The notes beneath the pieces were generated by a model. The model was not told the origin of the DNA. It saw only the letters and a list, made by a program, of their open reading frames with translations, and did not search any database. Below are positions 28,790 to 38,039 of a stretch of 64,000 bases of DNA, piece after piece; position 1 is the first letter of the stretch; each line of letters opens with the position of its first letter. The translations under genes and the position numbers were made by a program. The DNA lies in NCBI RefSeq assembly GCF_000255655.1, contig NZ_JH636438.1:186001-250000 (forward strand). The letters run 5' to 3'. This stretch comes from Schlesneria paludicola DSM 18645. GTDB taxonomy: Bacteria > Planctomycetota > Planctomycetia > Planctomycetales > Planctomycetaceae.

Positions 28790-30262
28790 CTATTCGTGTT
28801 CGCCGGTGTCGATCTGATTGGACTCTTCGTCGCCACCCTGGATTCTTGTCATCCGATCGACGGTATCGCGGTAGTCGTAGTCGATGGCGAGGATTTCGGT
28901 GTAATGCTTTTCGGCATCCGCCTTATCGCCCGCTTCTTCGGACAGGCGTCCCAGGTAGTAGTGACATTCCTTGAACGGAATCGGGTTGTCGTTTGCATTC
29001 AGTTTTTCGAGGGCTTTTTCGAACTGGCGCTTCGCAAGGCTGTTCTGCTTCTTTGCCAGGAAGCACGATCCCAAACTGGCGAGCACCTGAGCTTCGATGC
29101 GGATGTCCTTCGAAGCGGCCTGCAACAAGGGGATCGCCTTGTCAAACTTCTTGGCACGCATGTACCGCTTGGCCAGTTCGTGTTTGAGTCGCAGGTCGTT
29201 CGGATATCGATCGACGCGTCGGCTGAAGATTTCAATCTCTTGTTGCAAAAGTTCGGTCGCCAGTTCGGCGACATCCAGCCGCGATTGTTCGTTTGATGGA
29301 TCTTTCGAGGCCGATTCCTTGGCGAAGTTCAGATTCCGCCGGACCATATCCAGCTCAACGTCCTCCATCTGTTCGCGAATGTTGGGGTCATTGCTGACGT
29401 TCAACGCCAGTTTGAAGGTGTTCGCGGAGTCTTCCAGCTTTCCGTTACGGCGATAGAAATCGGCCAATTTCAAATAGTGAGCAACGTTCGCGGGTTCTTT
29501 ACGAGTCATTCGCAGCAGGTCGGCTTCTTCTGATTCACCTGGTGCCAGGACTTCTTTCGTGGTTTTGACGTTGCCTTTGACGGATTCTTCGTAGCCCTGT
29601 TTGGGGGCTTCGTTTTTGACTTCTTTCACATCCTGAGTCGATTTCGCCTCGTCATACCGACCACGATTGATCGTTTGGTCGGCGCCAAGTCCCATGATTT
29701 TTGAACGGATGGAACCATTCAGTGGATCGAGCTTGCCAATTCGTTCCAGGGTGGCGATGGCGGCGGAGTAGTTGCGTCGCAGTTCGTGGACATCGGCGAG
29801 GGCTGTGAGGAATTCGACGTTTTTCGGAGCACCGTCGGGTCCGACAGCCAGTTCGTAATAGAAGACCGAGATTTCGAGAAAATCGCGTTGGCGTGCGGCG
29901 TCACCCAGGTCTGCGTTGAACTGTCCATCCCAAGGGTTCAGAGCGTGGCCTTCGAGCGCCGCGATATCCATTTCCGACCAATTCTTGGCACTGCGCGCTT
30001 TCTTGAGCCGCGAACGAATCCCCGGCAGCTTCATGAACGTCATGCTGGCGCCGGTTTTGTTGTCTTTGTATTTCTTCCGGAGGCAACCGGTCAGCGACTG
30101 GCGATAAACGAGATTTTCCGGCTGGACTTTGGCACAGGTCAAAAGCATTTCGACCGCGTAGTCCCAATTCTGCTTTGCCATCGCTTCCGTGGCGCGTTTG
30201 AAGCAATCGGACGCGAGTTTGCGTTTACGGATCTCTTCGGGGGAGTAGCCAGAATCAGACAT
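28790..30262 (-). CDS. TPR repeat protein
   Basis: A 490-residue protein with no signal peptide, starting MSDSGYSPEEIRKRKLASDC. Tetratricopeptide-like helical pairs occur through it (LASDCFKRATEAMAKQNWDY near the start; YLKLADFYRRNGKLEDSANT near the middle; LAKRYMRAKKFDKAIPLLQA and HYYLGRLSEEAGDKADAEKH near the end). A charged linker with KNEAPKQGYEESVKGNVK separates two TPR blocks. It probably acts as a cytoplasmic protein-binding scaffold. The next gene upstream is 278 bases away behind a strong terminator, so this is likely a single transcription unit. Partner unknown. Confidence 0.85.
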   Translation of the reverse strand: MSDSGYSPEEIRKRKLASDCFKRATEAMAKQNWDYAVEMLLTCAKVQPENLVYRQSLTGCLRKKYKDNKTGASMTFMKLPGIRSRLKKARSAKNWSEMDIAALEGHALNPWDGQFNADLGDAARQRDFLEISVFYYELAVGPDGAPKNVEFLTALADVHELRRNYSAAIATLERIGKLDPLNGSIRSKIMGLGADQTINRGRYDEAKSTQDVKEVKNEAPKQGYEESVKGNVKTTKEVLAPGESEEADLLRMTRKEPANVAHYLKLADFYRRNGKLEDSANTFKLALNVSNDPNIREQMEDVELDMVRRNLNFAKESASKDPSNEQSRLDVAELATELLQQEIEIFSRRVDRYPNDLRLKHELAKRYMRAKKFDKAIPLLQAASKDIRIEAQVLASLGSCFLAKKQNSLAKRQFEKALEKLNANDNPIPFKECHYYLGRLSEEAGDKADAEKHYTEILAIDYDYRDTVDRMTRIQGGDEESNQIDTGEHE

Positions 30263-30460
30263 TGTGCGATCTCAGCAAGGTCAATCATCGTCAGAGACTG
30301 TTTTGCTCAAGAGTACCACAACGTACGGACCGAACCCAATCAAGAAAGGGTTGCTTTTAACGGGATGTCGCCGGCCGTCGCGTCGCTCACACGACGAATT
30401 CGCCGTGCTCCACGAACCGGCGGGCCGATCTCTCGGCGATTCGCGACAGATCAAAGAGCG

Positions 30461-30509
30461 AAAAAGACGAGATGCGAGCAGCCAATGGCGGCTCGCACCT
30501 CGTCTTTTT
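30461..30509 (-). terminator. Rho-independent terminator of the thioredoxin-protease gene
   Basis: AAAAAGACGAGATGCGAGC (30461-30479) pairs with 30491-30509 across an 11-base loop, with one A/C mismatch. On the minus strand it ends in TTTTT, 31 bases after the stop of the gene at 30540. The T-runs on both strands could make it work both ways. Confidence 0.85.
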
Positions 30510-30539
30510 GATTTCGGACGTGATGGCCATCGCGAAAAA

Positions 30540-32351
30540 TCAGTCGCGTTTGCGACGATACCGCTGTGGCTCAAACGACGTTTCCACCGTTCGGTGGGCT
30601 TCTTTCGCAGCCGCGTTGGTCATGTTCGGCTTTTGCAAATCCATTTGTGTGTCGTTCGCCGCAAGGCCGTTGGATCGATGGGTCGCCGACTTCTTTCGAG
30701 GAGCCTTTTGCGCGGTGTCGACAGGGGCTGATTTTGAACGGCTGTCGGATTCATGCAGCAGGTCGTGGGTGAATCGTTCGGTGGCTTCATTCACGATGAC
30801 AATGCGACTCATCGCACCCGGTGTTCGGGGGCGAATGATGCAGACAACTTCCGCGCCGACATAGTCGGAAATGGATGAGTTTGCGGTCCCGCCTGATCGC
30901 GATGCTTCGTTCAAAAGGCTGACGACTTCCTCATCAAGGCGTTGTTGGTTCGCGGTGGCCAAGGCGTTGTTTGCCGAATTGAAATCTGGGGCAGACGGGG
31001 GTGGCGTTGCTTCCACCAGGGCTCCGCCCCGATCAGAGCCGGGGATTGATGGCAGCAAGTGGTCCAGTTTACATCGGCCGAGGAGCTCCGCCACGGGTTT
31101 CAATCCGGTGTAGATCCCGCGTTGATCCTTGGGATCTGCGGCGATGCAGACGCCGACGATTTCCGCACCACGGAACAATCCGCCGCCCGAACGTCCCAGT
31201 TGAGGGATTCCATTGCATTCGATGTTGTCTGGGCCGTCATATCGATTGATGGCGGTAATGGAGTGCTGTTGGACGCTGGGGGGATCACCGCGGCCGCAAC
31301 CAATGCTGATGACGCGGTCGTCGACAGAGAGTGGGCTATGAGCGAAGCCGAGTTTGATCGAAGTCAGGCGTTCGGAGCATGGAATCTCAAGCAATCCCAG
31401 GTCGGCGCCCGACGGATCGAATTTCAGAATGGTTCCGATGGCCGTCTTCGGATGGGATTGCCCGTCGACGTAGTAGTTCACTTCGATGACCGCGTCCTTG
31501 CCCAGTTTTCGGAAAATGTGACCGCAGGTCAGGATCACTGCATGATCGTCCTGTGCGTCGATAATGGTTCCCGAACCAAAGTGGACTCGCGAGCCATCCG
31601 TGACGCGGATCCGTGTGCTGGCGGCCATCGGCAATTCCACCAATCCCGTGGCAACGAGCCCTTCTCCTGGGTTTTGGCCGCGAATCGTGTCCTGTCCGTC
31701 GGTGGGCGTCAGTTTGGTTTCGGGATTCTTGGCGAACAGCGACGGCAGCTTTGGCGTCTGCTTCTTTTCCTTGGTGGCGGATTTGCCTGCGTCCGCGGTG
31801 GAAATCAGTTGGCCACCCGTCCGCGAAGGCTTGGCGGTGGAATCGTCGTTTCGACTCTTTTGCAGCATCGTCATCATCTGCCGCAGATTTTTCTCACTCG
31901 TGGGGCCGACGATTCGGTTGAGTTCCCGGCCGTTGGAGACCAATACAAAGCAGGGAATCGATGTGACGTTGTACTGTCGGGCCAACTCGGCTTCGCGATC
32001 GATGTCGACTTTGCGGATCGGCAGTCCTTCTCGTTCCAGTTTGGAAACCAGGGGGCTCATTTGCTGGCACGGACCGCACCAGGTGGCAGAGAAGTCGAGC
32101 AGAATGTTGTTTTGGTCAATCGCCTGGGCCGAGATGGTTGTCGTCACCATCATTCCGCCCGCGATGGCGAAGAGGAAAGTGCCGCAGAGGAAAAGTCCAT
32201 TCCAGAACCCCAACGGAGATCGCGATCGCGATCCATTCGTGGCGTGTGATCGTCGATCATGCGCGCTTTGAGAGAAGTTTCGGTCGGTCCCTGAAGAGGT
32301 GGCGGTCAACCGTGACAAAGTGTCCGGCGAGTTGGGAACTCGATCCTGCAT
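30540..32351 (-). CDS. Membrane-anchored thioredoxin - trypsin-like protease fusion
   Basis: A 603-residue protein. After a polar N-terminus, one hydrophobic segment (LGFWNGLFLCGTFLFAIAGG, about 47-75) exports or anchors it. A thioredoxin domain follows with WCGPC at 91-95 and cis-proline region SIPCFVLVSNGREL. After a charged linker, a trypsin-like fold appears with His in LTCGHIF, Asp in SGADLGLLEI and Ser in LGRSGGGLF, so the catalytic triad seems intact. The C-terminus is low-complexity and basic. I chose ATG 32351, which has GGAGG 8 bases upstream, over the in-frame ATG 32411. It may couple disulfide handling with envelope proteolysis; substrate unknown. Confidence 0.85.
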   Translation of the reverse strand: MQDRVPNSPDTLSRLTATSSGTDRNFSQSAHDRRSHATNGSRSRSPLGFWNGLFLCGTFLFAIAGGMMVTTTISAQAIDQNNILLDFSATWCGPCQQMSPLVSKLEREGLPIRKVDIDREAELARQYNVTSIPCFVLVSNGRELNRIVGPTSEKNLRQMMTMLQKSRNDDSTAKPSRTGGQLISTADAGKSATKEKKQTPKLPSLFAKNPETKLTPTDGQDTIRGQNPGEGLVATGLVELPMAASTRIRVTDGSRVHFGSGTIIDAQDDHAVILTCGHIFRKLGKDAVIEVNYYVDGQSHPKTAIGTILKFDPSGADLGLLEIPCSERLTSIKLGFAHSPLSVDDRVISIGCGRGDPPSVQQHSITAINRYDGPDNIECNGIPQLGRSGGGLFRGAEIVGVCIAADPKDQRGIYTGLKPVAELLGRCKLDHLLPSIPGSDRGGALVEATPPPSAPDFNSANNALATANQQRLDEEVVSLLNEASRSGGTANSSISDYVGAEVVCIIRPRTPGAMSRIVIVNEATERFTHDLLHESDSRSKSAPVDTAQKAPRKKSATHRSNGLAANDTQMDLQKPNMTNAAAKEAHRTVETSFEPQRYRRKRD

Positions 32352-32820
32352 GAACTCGGCCTCCGTGCCTTTTTGTAAATTTTCCAATCGAGGCCGTCTT
32401 GCGACGGTCATTTTTACAATTCGGACAGATTCGAGCCATCCATGGCCGAAGTGCCTGTTCCGTATTGAGTTGTTTCGATCATACTGAACTGACGGTCACC
32501 GCATCCCACGAAGACGAGTCAGTTCAAAATCCGATCGAATGGCAACTACGACTGGCATCGAGAGAGTTATGCACAGTTTATGCCAATTTGAATTTGGAGA
32601 TCGCGATTTCAGGGCGACCTTCAAGAGATGAGGAACCGTCCGTCCAAAGCGGTATTGACGGGTTGGAATACCGGTCATACGATCCCAACGCTTAGCTGTT
32701 TCGATTTGTGCATAAGAGTGTAGTCATTCCTTCGTTCGTTGATTGGTCGGAGACGTGCGCGGTCTCCACATGATAGAATCAACTCACGCAGGTTGGGCGG
32801 GTCCACAGGATGTGACCAGC

Positions 32821-33729
32821 ATGCTCTGCCAACCAGCAATTCGTTCTCTGACTGTGCTGGCCCCAGCGAAGCTCAATCTTTTCCTGCGCATTGTGCGGCG
32901 TCGAGACGATGGGTTTCACGAGCTTGAAACCGTGATGACCGCCATCAATCTGTTTGATACGTTGCGGTTTGACTCCTGTGACTCGTCAGAGATCCAGCTT
33001 CGTGTGATCATGGCGGGCACACGGAATTCCCTTACATCCCCTTCACAGCCGATTCCAACGGGGCTCGATAATCTCGTCGGGCGCGCGGCGCAGTTGATCA
33101 GGCAATATGCGGGTGTCAGTCATGGCGTGCAGATCACTCTCACCAAACGAATTCCTGCTGCGGCCGGGATGGGTGGTGGTTCGAGTGACGCGGCAGCAAC
33201 GTTGTCGGGATTAAATCGTCTCTGGAACCTCTCATTGTCGCGGGCCGAGTTGCTGGATCTGGCCGCGCAACTGGGAAGTGACATCGGTTTTTTCCTGGGA
33301 GGGGGCTCGACGGCGGTTTGTCGCGGACGTGGTGAAATTGTCGAGCCACTGTCGCACTCTGCCGGACTGCATTTTGTGGTCGCGCGACCGGCGACCGGTC
33401 TATCGACTCCTCAAGTCTTCAAGCACTGCCGTCCCGATGATCAAGGTCCCGATTTAGAGTCGTTTGTTGAGTCGATGAAACAGTCGAACTCATCGCGCCT
33501 GGTGCGATTGTTGCACAACGGATTACAGGGACCCGCCGAATCATTGAATCACGAGGTTCAAGAACTGCGTGAACGCTTCTGTTCGCTACCAGTTCTGGGG
33601 CATCAAATGAGCGGAAGTGGTACATCATATTTCGGGATCTGCGCTTCGGCGCGTCACGCTCAAACAGTTGCGGCGCGTTTGCGGGCGTCGGGCGTTCCTT
33701 GGGTTCACATCGCACGAAGCTGCCCATAA
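32821..33729 (+). CDS. ispE: 4-diphosphocytidyl-2-C-methyl-D-erythritol kinase
   Basis: A 302-residue GHMP kinase of the MEP isoprenoid pathway, which phosphorylates the 2-hydroxyl of CDP-methylerythritol using ATP. LAPAKLNLFLRIVRRRDDGF carries the catalytic Lys/Asn start, and PAAAGMGGGSSDAAATL is the ATP-binding glycine loop; the C-terminal QMSGSGTSYFGI is the third GHMP motif. I chose ATG 32821, preceded by AGGA 9-10 bases upstream; earlier in-frame starts at 32743 and 32770 lack a good site. Other isoprenoid genes lie nearby (34664 and 38040). Confidence 0.93.
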   Translation: MLCQPAIRSLTVLAPAKLNLFLRIVRRRDDGFHELETVMTAINLFDTLRFDSCDSSEIQLRVIMAGTRNSLTSPSQPIPTGLDNLVGRAAQLIRQYAGVSHGVQITLTKRIPAAAGMGGGSSDAAATLSGLNRLWNLSLSRAELLDLAAQLGSDIGFFLGGGSTAVCRGRGEIVEPLSHSAGLHFVVARPATGLSTPQVFKHCRPDDQGPDLESFVESMKQSNSSRLVRLLHNGLQGPAESLNHEVQELRERFCSLPVLGHQMSGSGTSYFGICASARHAQTVAARLRASGVPWVHIARSCP

Positions 33730-34014
33730 TTCGGGCGTCAAATGTCAGGTCAGAATCGTTTCATTCGTCGACATTCAAAAACGAAACAGATTTTTTAGCA
33801 CTATCTTCATTCGGATGATGCACGCGGCATTGGATAGCAGGCAACGTTCGCGATTCTCGGTGCCTGGCCAAGTTGCGGTAAGAGGGCGGAATGGCTGAAT
33901 TGGGTATTTTCTCATGGCGCTACATGGGTTTTGGGAAGTGGTTATGGACGTCAGGAACCTTCTCTTCGATGCGGAGAATTCGCCGCGATTGAAGACCGGT
34001 TAAGGAGAACTGTT

Positions 34015-34641
34015 GTGGAAATCACCGAGATTCGCATCAAATTGATGAGCGATCCAAACGAGCGATTGCAGGCGTTTTGTTCGCTGACCTTCGATGGCAG
34101 TTTTGTGATCCGCGACCTCAAGATTATCCAGGGCACCAAGGGCTCGTTCGTCGCGATGCCCAGCCGCAAGCTGACTGATCATTGTCCACGATGTTCAGCG
34201 AAGAATCATTTGCGAGCACAGTTCTGCAATGAATGTGGTGTCCGTCTGCACCACGATCGGGCCGCCAAGTCGGACGATGGCCGCGCCAAGTTGTATGCGG
34301 ACATCGCACACCCGATTAATTCCGAATGCCGCGAGATGATTCAAGAGCAGGTGCTGATCGCTTATGTCAGCGAGCTCGAGCGTTCCAAGCAGCCGGGTTA
34401 TGTCTGCATCTATGACGACTACGGCGAGGACAACTTCGCACGTCTGTGTGAGGACGACATTGGTGACTTTGAATCCAGTCGCCTTCATCGAGGCGGCGAC
34501 GCATTTCATCGCCGTGACAACAGAGAGAGCCACCAGACGGCCCCGCATCTGAATGGTATTGAGGCGTCATCAAACCAATTCGCCGTGGCACAGCGGACTC
34601 TTCGCGACGACGAAGAAAAGTTTGGTGCCGGGATTATCTGA
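34015..34641 (+). CDS. spoVG: SpoVG-family RNA/DNA-binding regulator with inserted zinc ribbon
   Basis: A 208-residue protein starting at GTG 34015, with AGGAG 7-8 bases upstream. VEITEIRIKLM, AFCSLTFDGSFVIRDLKIIQ and GTKGSFVAMPSRKLTD match SpoVG. Between that and AHPINSECREMIQEQVLIAY sits CPRC-x11-CNEC, a four-cysteine zinc ribbon that Bacillus SpoVG lacks. A 70-residue acidic/polar tail follows. SpoVG binds nucleic acid and regulates gene expression in other bacteria. Its end lies 22 bases from the convergent polyprenyl synthase gene. Confidence 0.9.
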   Translation: MEITEIRIKLMSDPNERLQAFCSLTFDGSFVIRDLKIIQGTKGSFVAMPSRKLTDHCPRCSAKNHLRAQFCNECGVRLHHDRAAKSDDGRAKLYADIAHPINSECREMIQEQVLIAYVSELERSKQPGYVCIYDDYGEDNFARLCEDDIGDFESSRLHRGGDAFHRRDNRESHQTAPHLNGIEASSNQFAVAQRTLRDDEEKFGAGII

Positions 34642-34663
34642 TGCGGTCTTGAATGGTCACGGC

Positions 34664-35677
34664 TCAGAACGAGCGTTGGACGGCGAAGTCGGCGATCTCG
34701 GCCAGAATGCGTCGTGCGGGTGTGCTCGGGAGCAGTTCGAGTTGCCGTCGTGCGTCTTGGGCGAGAGTCTTTGCGCGCTGGTTTGTGTAATCGAACGCGT
34801 CACTTCGTTCCAGGTACGGCGTCAGTTGTTCGCGTGTCGTTTCATTCGGCCGTGCGAGCAGTTGTCGAATCTTGACCGCATCTTCGTCTCGCGATGTGCT
34901 GAGCAGTCGAATCAATGGCAGGGTCAATTTCTGCTTCTGCAGGTCACTGCCCAGCGACTTGCCGGTTTTTCGTTCGTTTCCTGTCAGATCAAGTACGTCG
35001 TCTGCGATCTGGAATGCCAGTCCGAGTGATCGGCCGTATTGTTCCATGGCGGTGATGATGGTCTGGTCGGCCTGAGCGTAGCGGGCACCAAGATGGCCGC
35101 ACAGCGCCGTCAATTCTGCGGTCTTTCCGTCGATGATCTTGAAATACGTTTCTTCGGTCAGATCGAGATTGCCACGTTCTTTGATCTGCGACAATTCGCC
35201 TTCGCACACGACGTTTGTGGCCCGGCCGATGCGTCGGCAGGCGTACGTCGTGTCGAGACTGCTTGCGAGATGGAAAGAATGCGTGAACAGATAGTCGCCG
35301 AACAGCACGCTCGTTTCGTTGTTCCAGCGGGCATTCACCGTCGCAACATGGCGACGCGTCTCGGCTTCGTCGAGCACGTCGTCGTGAACAAGCGTGGCCA
35401 GATGAATCATTTCGACCACGGCTGCGAGCACTTTGTGATCGTGCTGAATTCCGCCCGCGGCTTTGGCTGTCAGGAGGAGCAACATGGGGCGCAAACGCTT
35501 GCCACGAAAGCGAGTCGAATGCTGCAGAATGTCGCTGACATACGGATTGTCGCTGCCGAGTTCTTCTGCCAGAACTTGTTCGGCCTCCAACAATTCTTTT
35601 CCGATGGCTTGTTCAACAGCCGTCAGCACCGGAACACCCTGCTGCATTACCGCGTCGCCTGCTATCTGATGGGTCAT
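34664..35677 (-). CDS. Polyprenyl (octaprenyl/heptaprenyl) diphosphate synthase
   Basis: A trans-type prenyltransferase of about 337 residues that extends farnesyl or geranyl diphosphate with isopentenyl diphosphate. The first aspartate motif is LVHDDVLDEAETRRH and the second ADDVLDLTGNERKTGKSLG; GKRLRPMLLLLTAKA is the substrate-binding region. Chain length cannot be set from sequence, but menaquinone side-chain synthesis is likely. The start is uncertain: ATG 35677 was chosen, TTG 35695 and ATG 35647 are also in frame, and none has a clear Shine-Dalgarno. It converges with spoVG. Confidence 0.9.
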   Translation of the reverse strand: MTHQIAGDAVMQQGVPVLTAVEQAIGKELLEAEQVLAEELGSDNPYVSDILQHSTRFRGKRLRPMLLLLTAKAAGGIQHDHKVLAAVVEMIHLATLVHDDVLDEAETRRHVATVNARWNNETSVLFGDYLFTHSFHLASSLDTTYACRRIGRATNVVCEGELSQIKERGNLDLTEETYFKIIDGKTAELTALCGHLGARYAQADQTIITAMEQYGRSLGLAFQIADDVLDLTGNERKTGKSLGSDLQKQKLTLPLIRLLSTSRDEDAVKIRQLLARPNETTREQLTPYLERSDAFDYTNQRAKTLAQDARRQLELLPSTPARRILAEIADFAVQRSF

Positions 35678-36163
35678 TTCGCACCGTGACTTCAAACCGG
35701 AAACTCTGCTTCGATCCCATGGAACGAAAGAGAAACCGCAATCGACTTGCGAAGGTTAACACTGTCTTGTCAAAAAACGCCAACTTAGCGGCCAGGCGCC
35801 AAGTCTTACTTGCTTGTCGCGTTGCCGACAGGAAATGGGTTTTGACGGACAATTCCTCCGGCAGAGCTTAGGTTATCGGCTGGTAGTTGGAAACGCCAAT
35901 GGGTCACACAATTCGTCGGCCAGGGAAAGACGATCTTTTCCACCAGAGAACCGGGGACGATCGTCCCTGTGTTTTGATTCTCAATGCGTGATTTTCGAGG
36001 CTTCGAATTGCGTCCCTGTCATCAATTTCGCATGATTTCAGTCAGTCAGAATGCCTGAATTGTGGCGTGGTTTGATCGTCGTCAACGAATCGAATCACGC
36101 ATGTCGGCAAAATGCCGTCAGATTGATTTCAATTCAACTGTTTTCCGAGCGGCGACGCACACC
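35678..36163. other. Divergent intergenic region with a palindrome
   Basis: Promoters for the prenyl synthase (minus) and the RDD protein (plus) must lie here. GGGACGATCGTCCC at 35954-35967 is a perfect 14-bp palindrome, a candidate operator; GGGAAAGACGATCTTTTCC just upstream is a near-palindrome with the same GACGATC core. No other gene seen. Confidence 0.45.
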
Positions 36164-37900
36164 ATGGTGGAAAGTCCTGTGGAATCTTCTGGCATCGATC
36201 CTGCTTCGACCGACTACAGTCGCCGTTATCTGGGTGGCTTCATGGCACTGGTCGTTTTATCAGCGGGAATTCAACTGCTTGTCGGCTTTGCGGTTGACGT
36301 CAATGTCAGCGACGCCCTTCGGTCACAGCCAACGGTGGCACCGACGTTCACCGGCTCAAGTCAATCGTATTCACTTCGGCCAGGGTCGACGGCGGTTTGG
36401 CAAGGTCAGGTCTGGGTTTCCGCAACACCCTCCAGCATGCCCGGTGCATGGCCCGCTGGGCGGAATTCTCCGTCATCGCGCCTGTTGACCATCGATCTGA
36501 CGACAGGCACTGTCAAAGATACGGGCCTTGTGCTTTCGCCAGCACCGGTCGGAATGTTGGTCGTCGACAATATCTTGTACGCCGTCACCCCGTCCGTGGT
36601 TTATCGAATTGACGGCAGCCAGGCGATTCCGCGAAGTCCGCGCCGCAGTCTCAATCGCCCGACGGCTCCGTTTGTCTACGAGGGGCGACTCGCTGTTCTC
36701 GAGCGAAGCCGCGATGGTGAACACCTGCTTCTTACCTGGAACGAGGGCGAATGGGAGGTGATGGGGCAGACACAGCTCCCCGGTACGATTTCGGAATCGG
36801 TACTGGGGGCGCCGGACTACTCCGAGGTCAGTGTCGTCATTGCCGAAGGGAAGTCGTTTGTGTTCTTTTCGAATTGGGCCGCGACACATCAGCGTGAAGG
36901 TCTTGTGATTGAGCCCGTTCAAGATGCAGTTTCTGCGTTACATCCCGTCAATCGAAGGCCGGTCTATGACGACCGAACAGTGTCACAGCCCCTCAGCCCA
37001 AGGATGTTGCAGGGATGGCGAGGGATGCCAAGTGGCTTCAGCACGCAGGTACCGTCCCAGGAAATGTTGATTAAAGAGGACCTTTGGGCGGCCTGCGTCC
37101 CCGCGACGAATACCGGGCTGTTGCTTTACAAATTCGAAGATGGTGGCTGGGTCTTGAAGATTATGCCGGCCGGTCTCGTTCTCACGTCGTTCAGCGTCGT
37201 GACCGGGCCAACAAACTATCTTGTGACAGACAATCTCCGGCTGTTTGTGTTCGATGACCCCGTCAACCCGCGGTTGATCGGACAGGCGGCCGCGGTTGCG
37301 GTGCGACGATTGCAGTCGCGGGTATTAATTGGCTGGCTATCGCGGTACGTCCTGGCCGCGGCGGTCCTCGCTTTGGGCGCGTCGTGGCTGATGAGAAAGT
37401 ACCGATCACCGCAATATGTCTACGGCCACCGCCATGCGACACATGCATCGATTCTACGTCGCGGGGTGGCACGGATGATCGACACTGTCATGCTGGTTTA
37501 CCCCGCATATCTTGGATTCACGCGAGCCCTCAGTCTTGATTCCCGTACGCTGGCAGCCACTTCAGAGCGAGTTTCGGACGCGATTGTGCTTGCGGTTCTT
37601 GCCACGTTCGGAATTTGGAGTCTCTCGATTTTTGCCGTTAGCGTGATCGAAGGCTGCTGGGGCGTGACCCCGGGAAAATGGTTATGTGGGATACGGACAC
37701 TACGGACGACCCTGCGTCCGTGCGGAGTTGTCCGGGCGCTCGCGCGCGAGTTGCTCGTTTATCTCGACAGTGTTTTCCTGCTGGCGTGGCAACCCGGGAT
37801 GATCTTGATCGGCCTGACAAAGCATTGGCAGCGTCTGGGTGATCTTGCTGCCGATACCGTCGTTGTGCGGAATCCAGATCGGACGAAATGGAATTCCTGA
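36164..37900 (+). CDS. RDD-domain membrane protein with extracytoplasmic beta-rich domain
   Basis: About 578 residues. An N-terminal membrane segment (YLGGFMALVVLSAGIQLLVG) is followed by roughly 330 beta-rich residues, propeller-like in spacing, then a membrane helix (WLSRYVLAAAVLALGASWLM) and an RDD domain: RRGVARMIDTVMLVYPAYLG, WGVTPGKWLCGIRTLR, WQRLGDLAADTVVVR. RDD proteins are membrane proteins of mostly unknown function; some are linked to ion transport. The start is uncertain, with 36062 and 36101 also in frame; 36164 was picked because the peptide then begins with a short polar tail before the first helix. Confidence 0.75.
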   Translation: MVESPVESSGIDPASTDYSRRYLGGFMALVVLSAGIQLLVGFAVDVNVSDALRSQPTVAPTFTGSSQSYSLRPGSTAVWQGQVWVSATPSSMPGAWPAGRNSPSSRLLTIDLTTGTVKDTGLVLSPAPVGMLVVDNILYAVTPSVVYRIDGSQAIPRSPRRSLNRPTAPFVYEGRLAVLERSRDGEHLLLTWNEGEWEVMGQTQLPGTISESVLGAPDYSEVSVVIAEGKSFVFFSNWAATHQREGLVIEPVQDAVSALHPVNRRPVYDDRTVSQPLSPRMLQGWRGMPSGFSTQVPSQEMLIKEDLWAACVPATNTGLLLYKFEDGGWVLKIMPAGLVLTSFSVVTGPTNYLVTDNLRLFVFDDPVNPRLIGQAAAVAVRRLQSRVLIGWLSRYVLAAAVLALGASWLMRKYRSPQYVYGHRHATHASILRRGVARMIDTVMLVYPAYLGFTRALSLDSRTLAATSERVSDAIVLAVLATFGIWSLSIFAVSVIEGCWGVTPGKWLCGIRTLRTTLRPCGVVRALARELLVYLDSVFLLAWQPGMILIGLTKHWQRLGDLAADTVVVRNPDRTKWNS

Positions 37901-38039
37901 CCAATCCACGACCGCTTGTCCATCCCTCGATCGCGTAAGCCTCACGTTTCGTTCTTCGGACATCCCTCCCGCAACCTTGGTGCGCGATGCTAGAATCCCA
38001 ATGAACAATTCGAGGTGAACTTGTGGAGAGACGTTTTCA

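Noticed and set aside
31059-32249. 396-codon plus-strand frame opposite the thioredoxin-protease gene
   Set aside because: Antisense shadow of a gene with clear catalytic motifs; no start site or family match.
33889-33960. Possible tRNA-like stretch (GGCGGAATGGCTGAATTGG)
   Set aside because: No matching acceptor stem and no T-loop GGTTCGA sequence follow.
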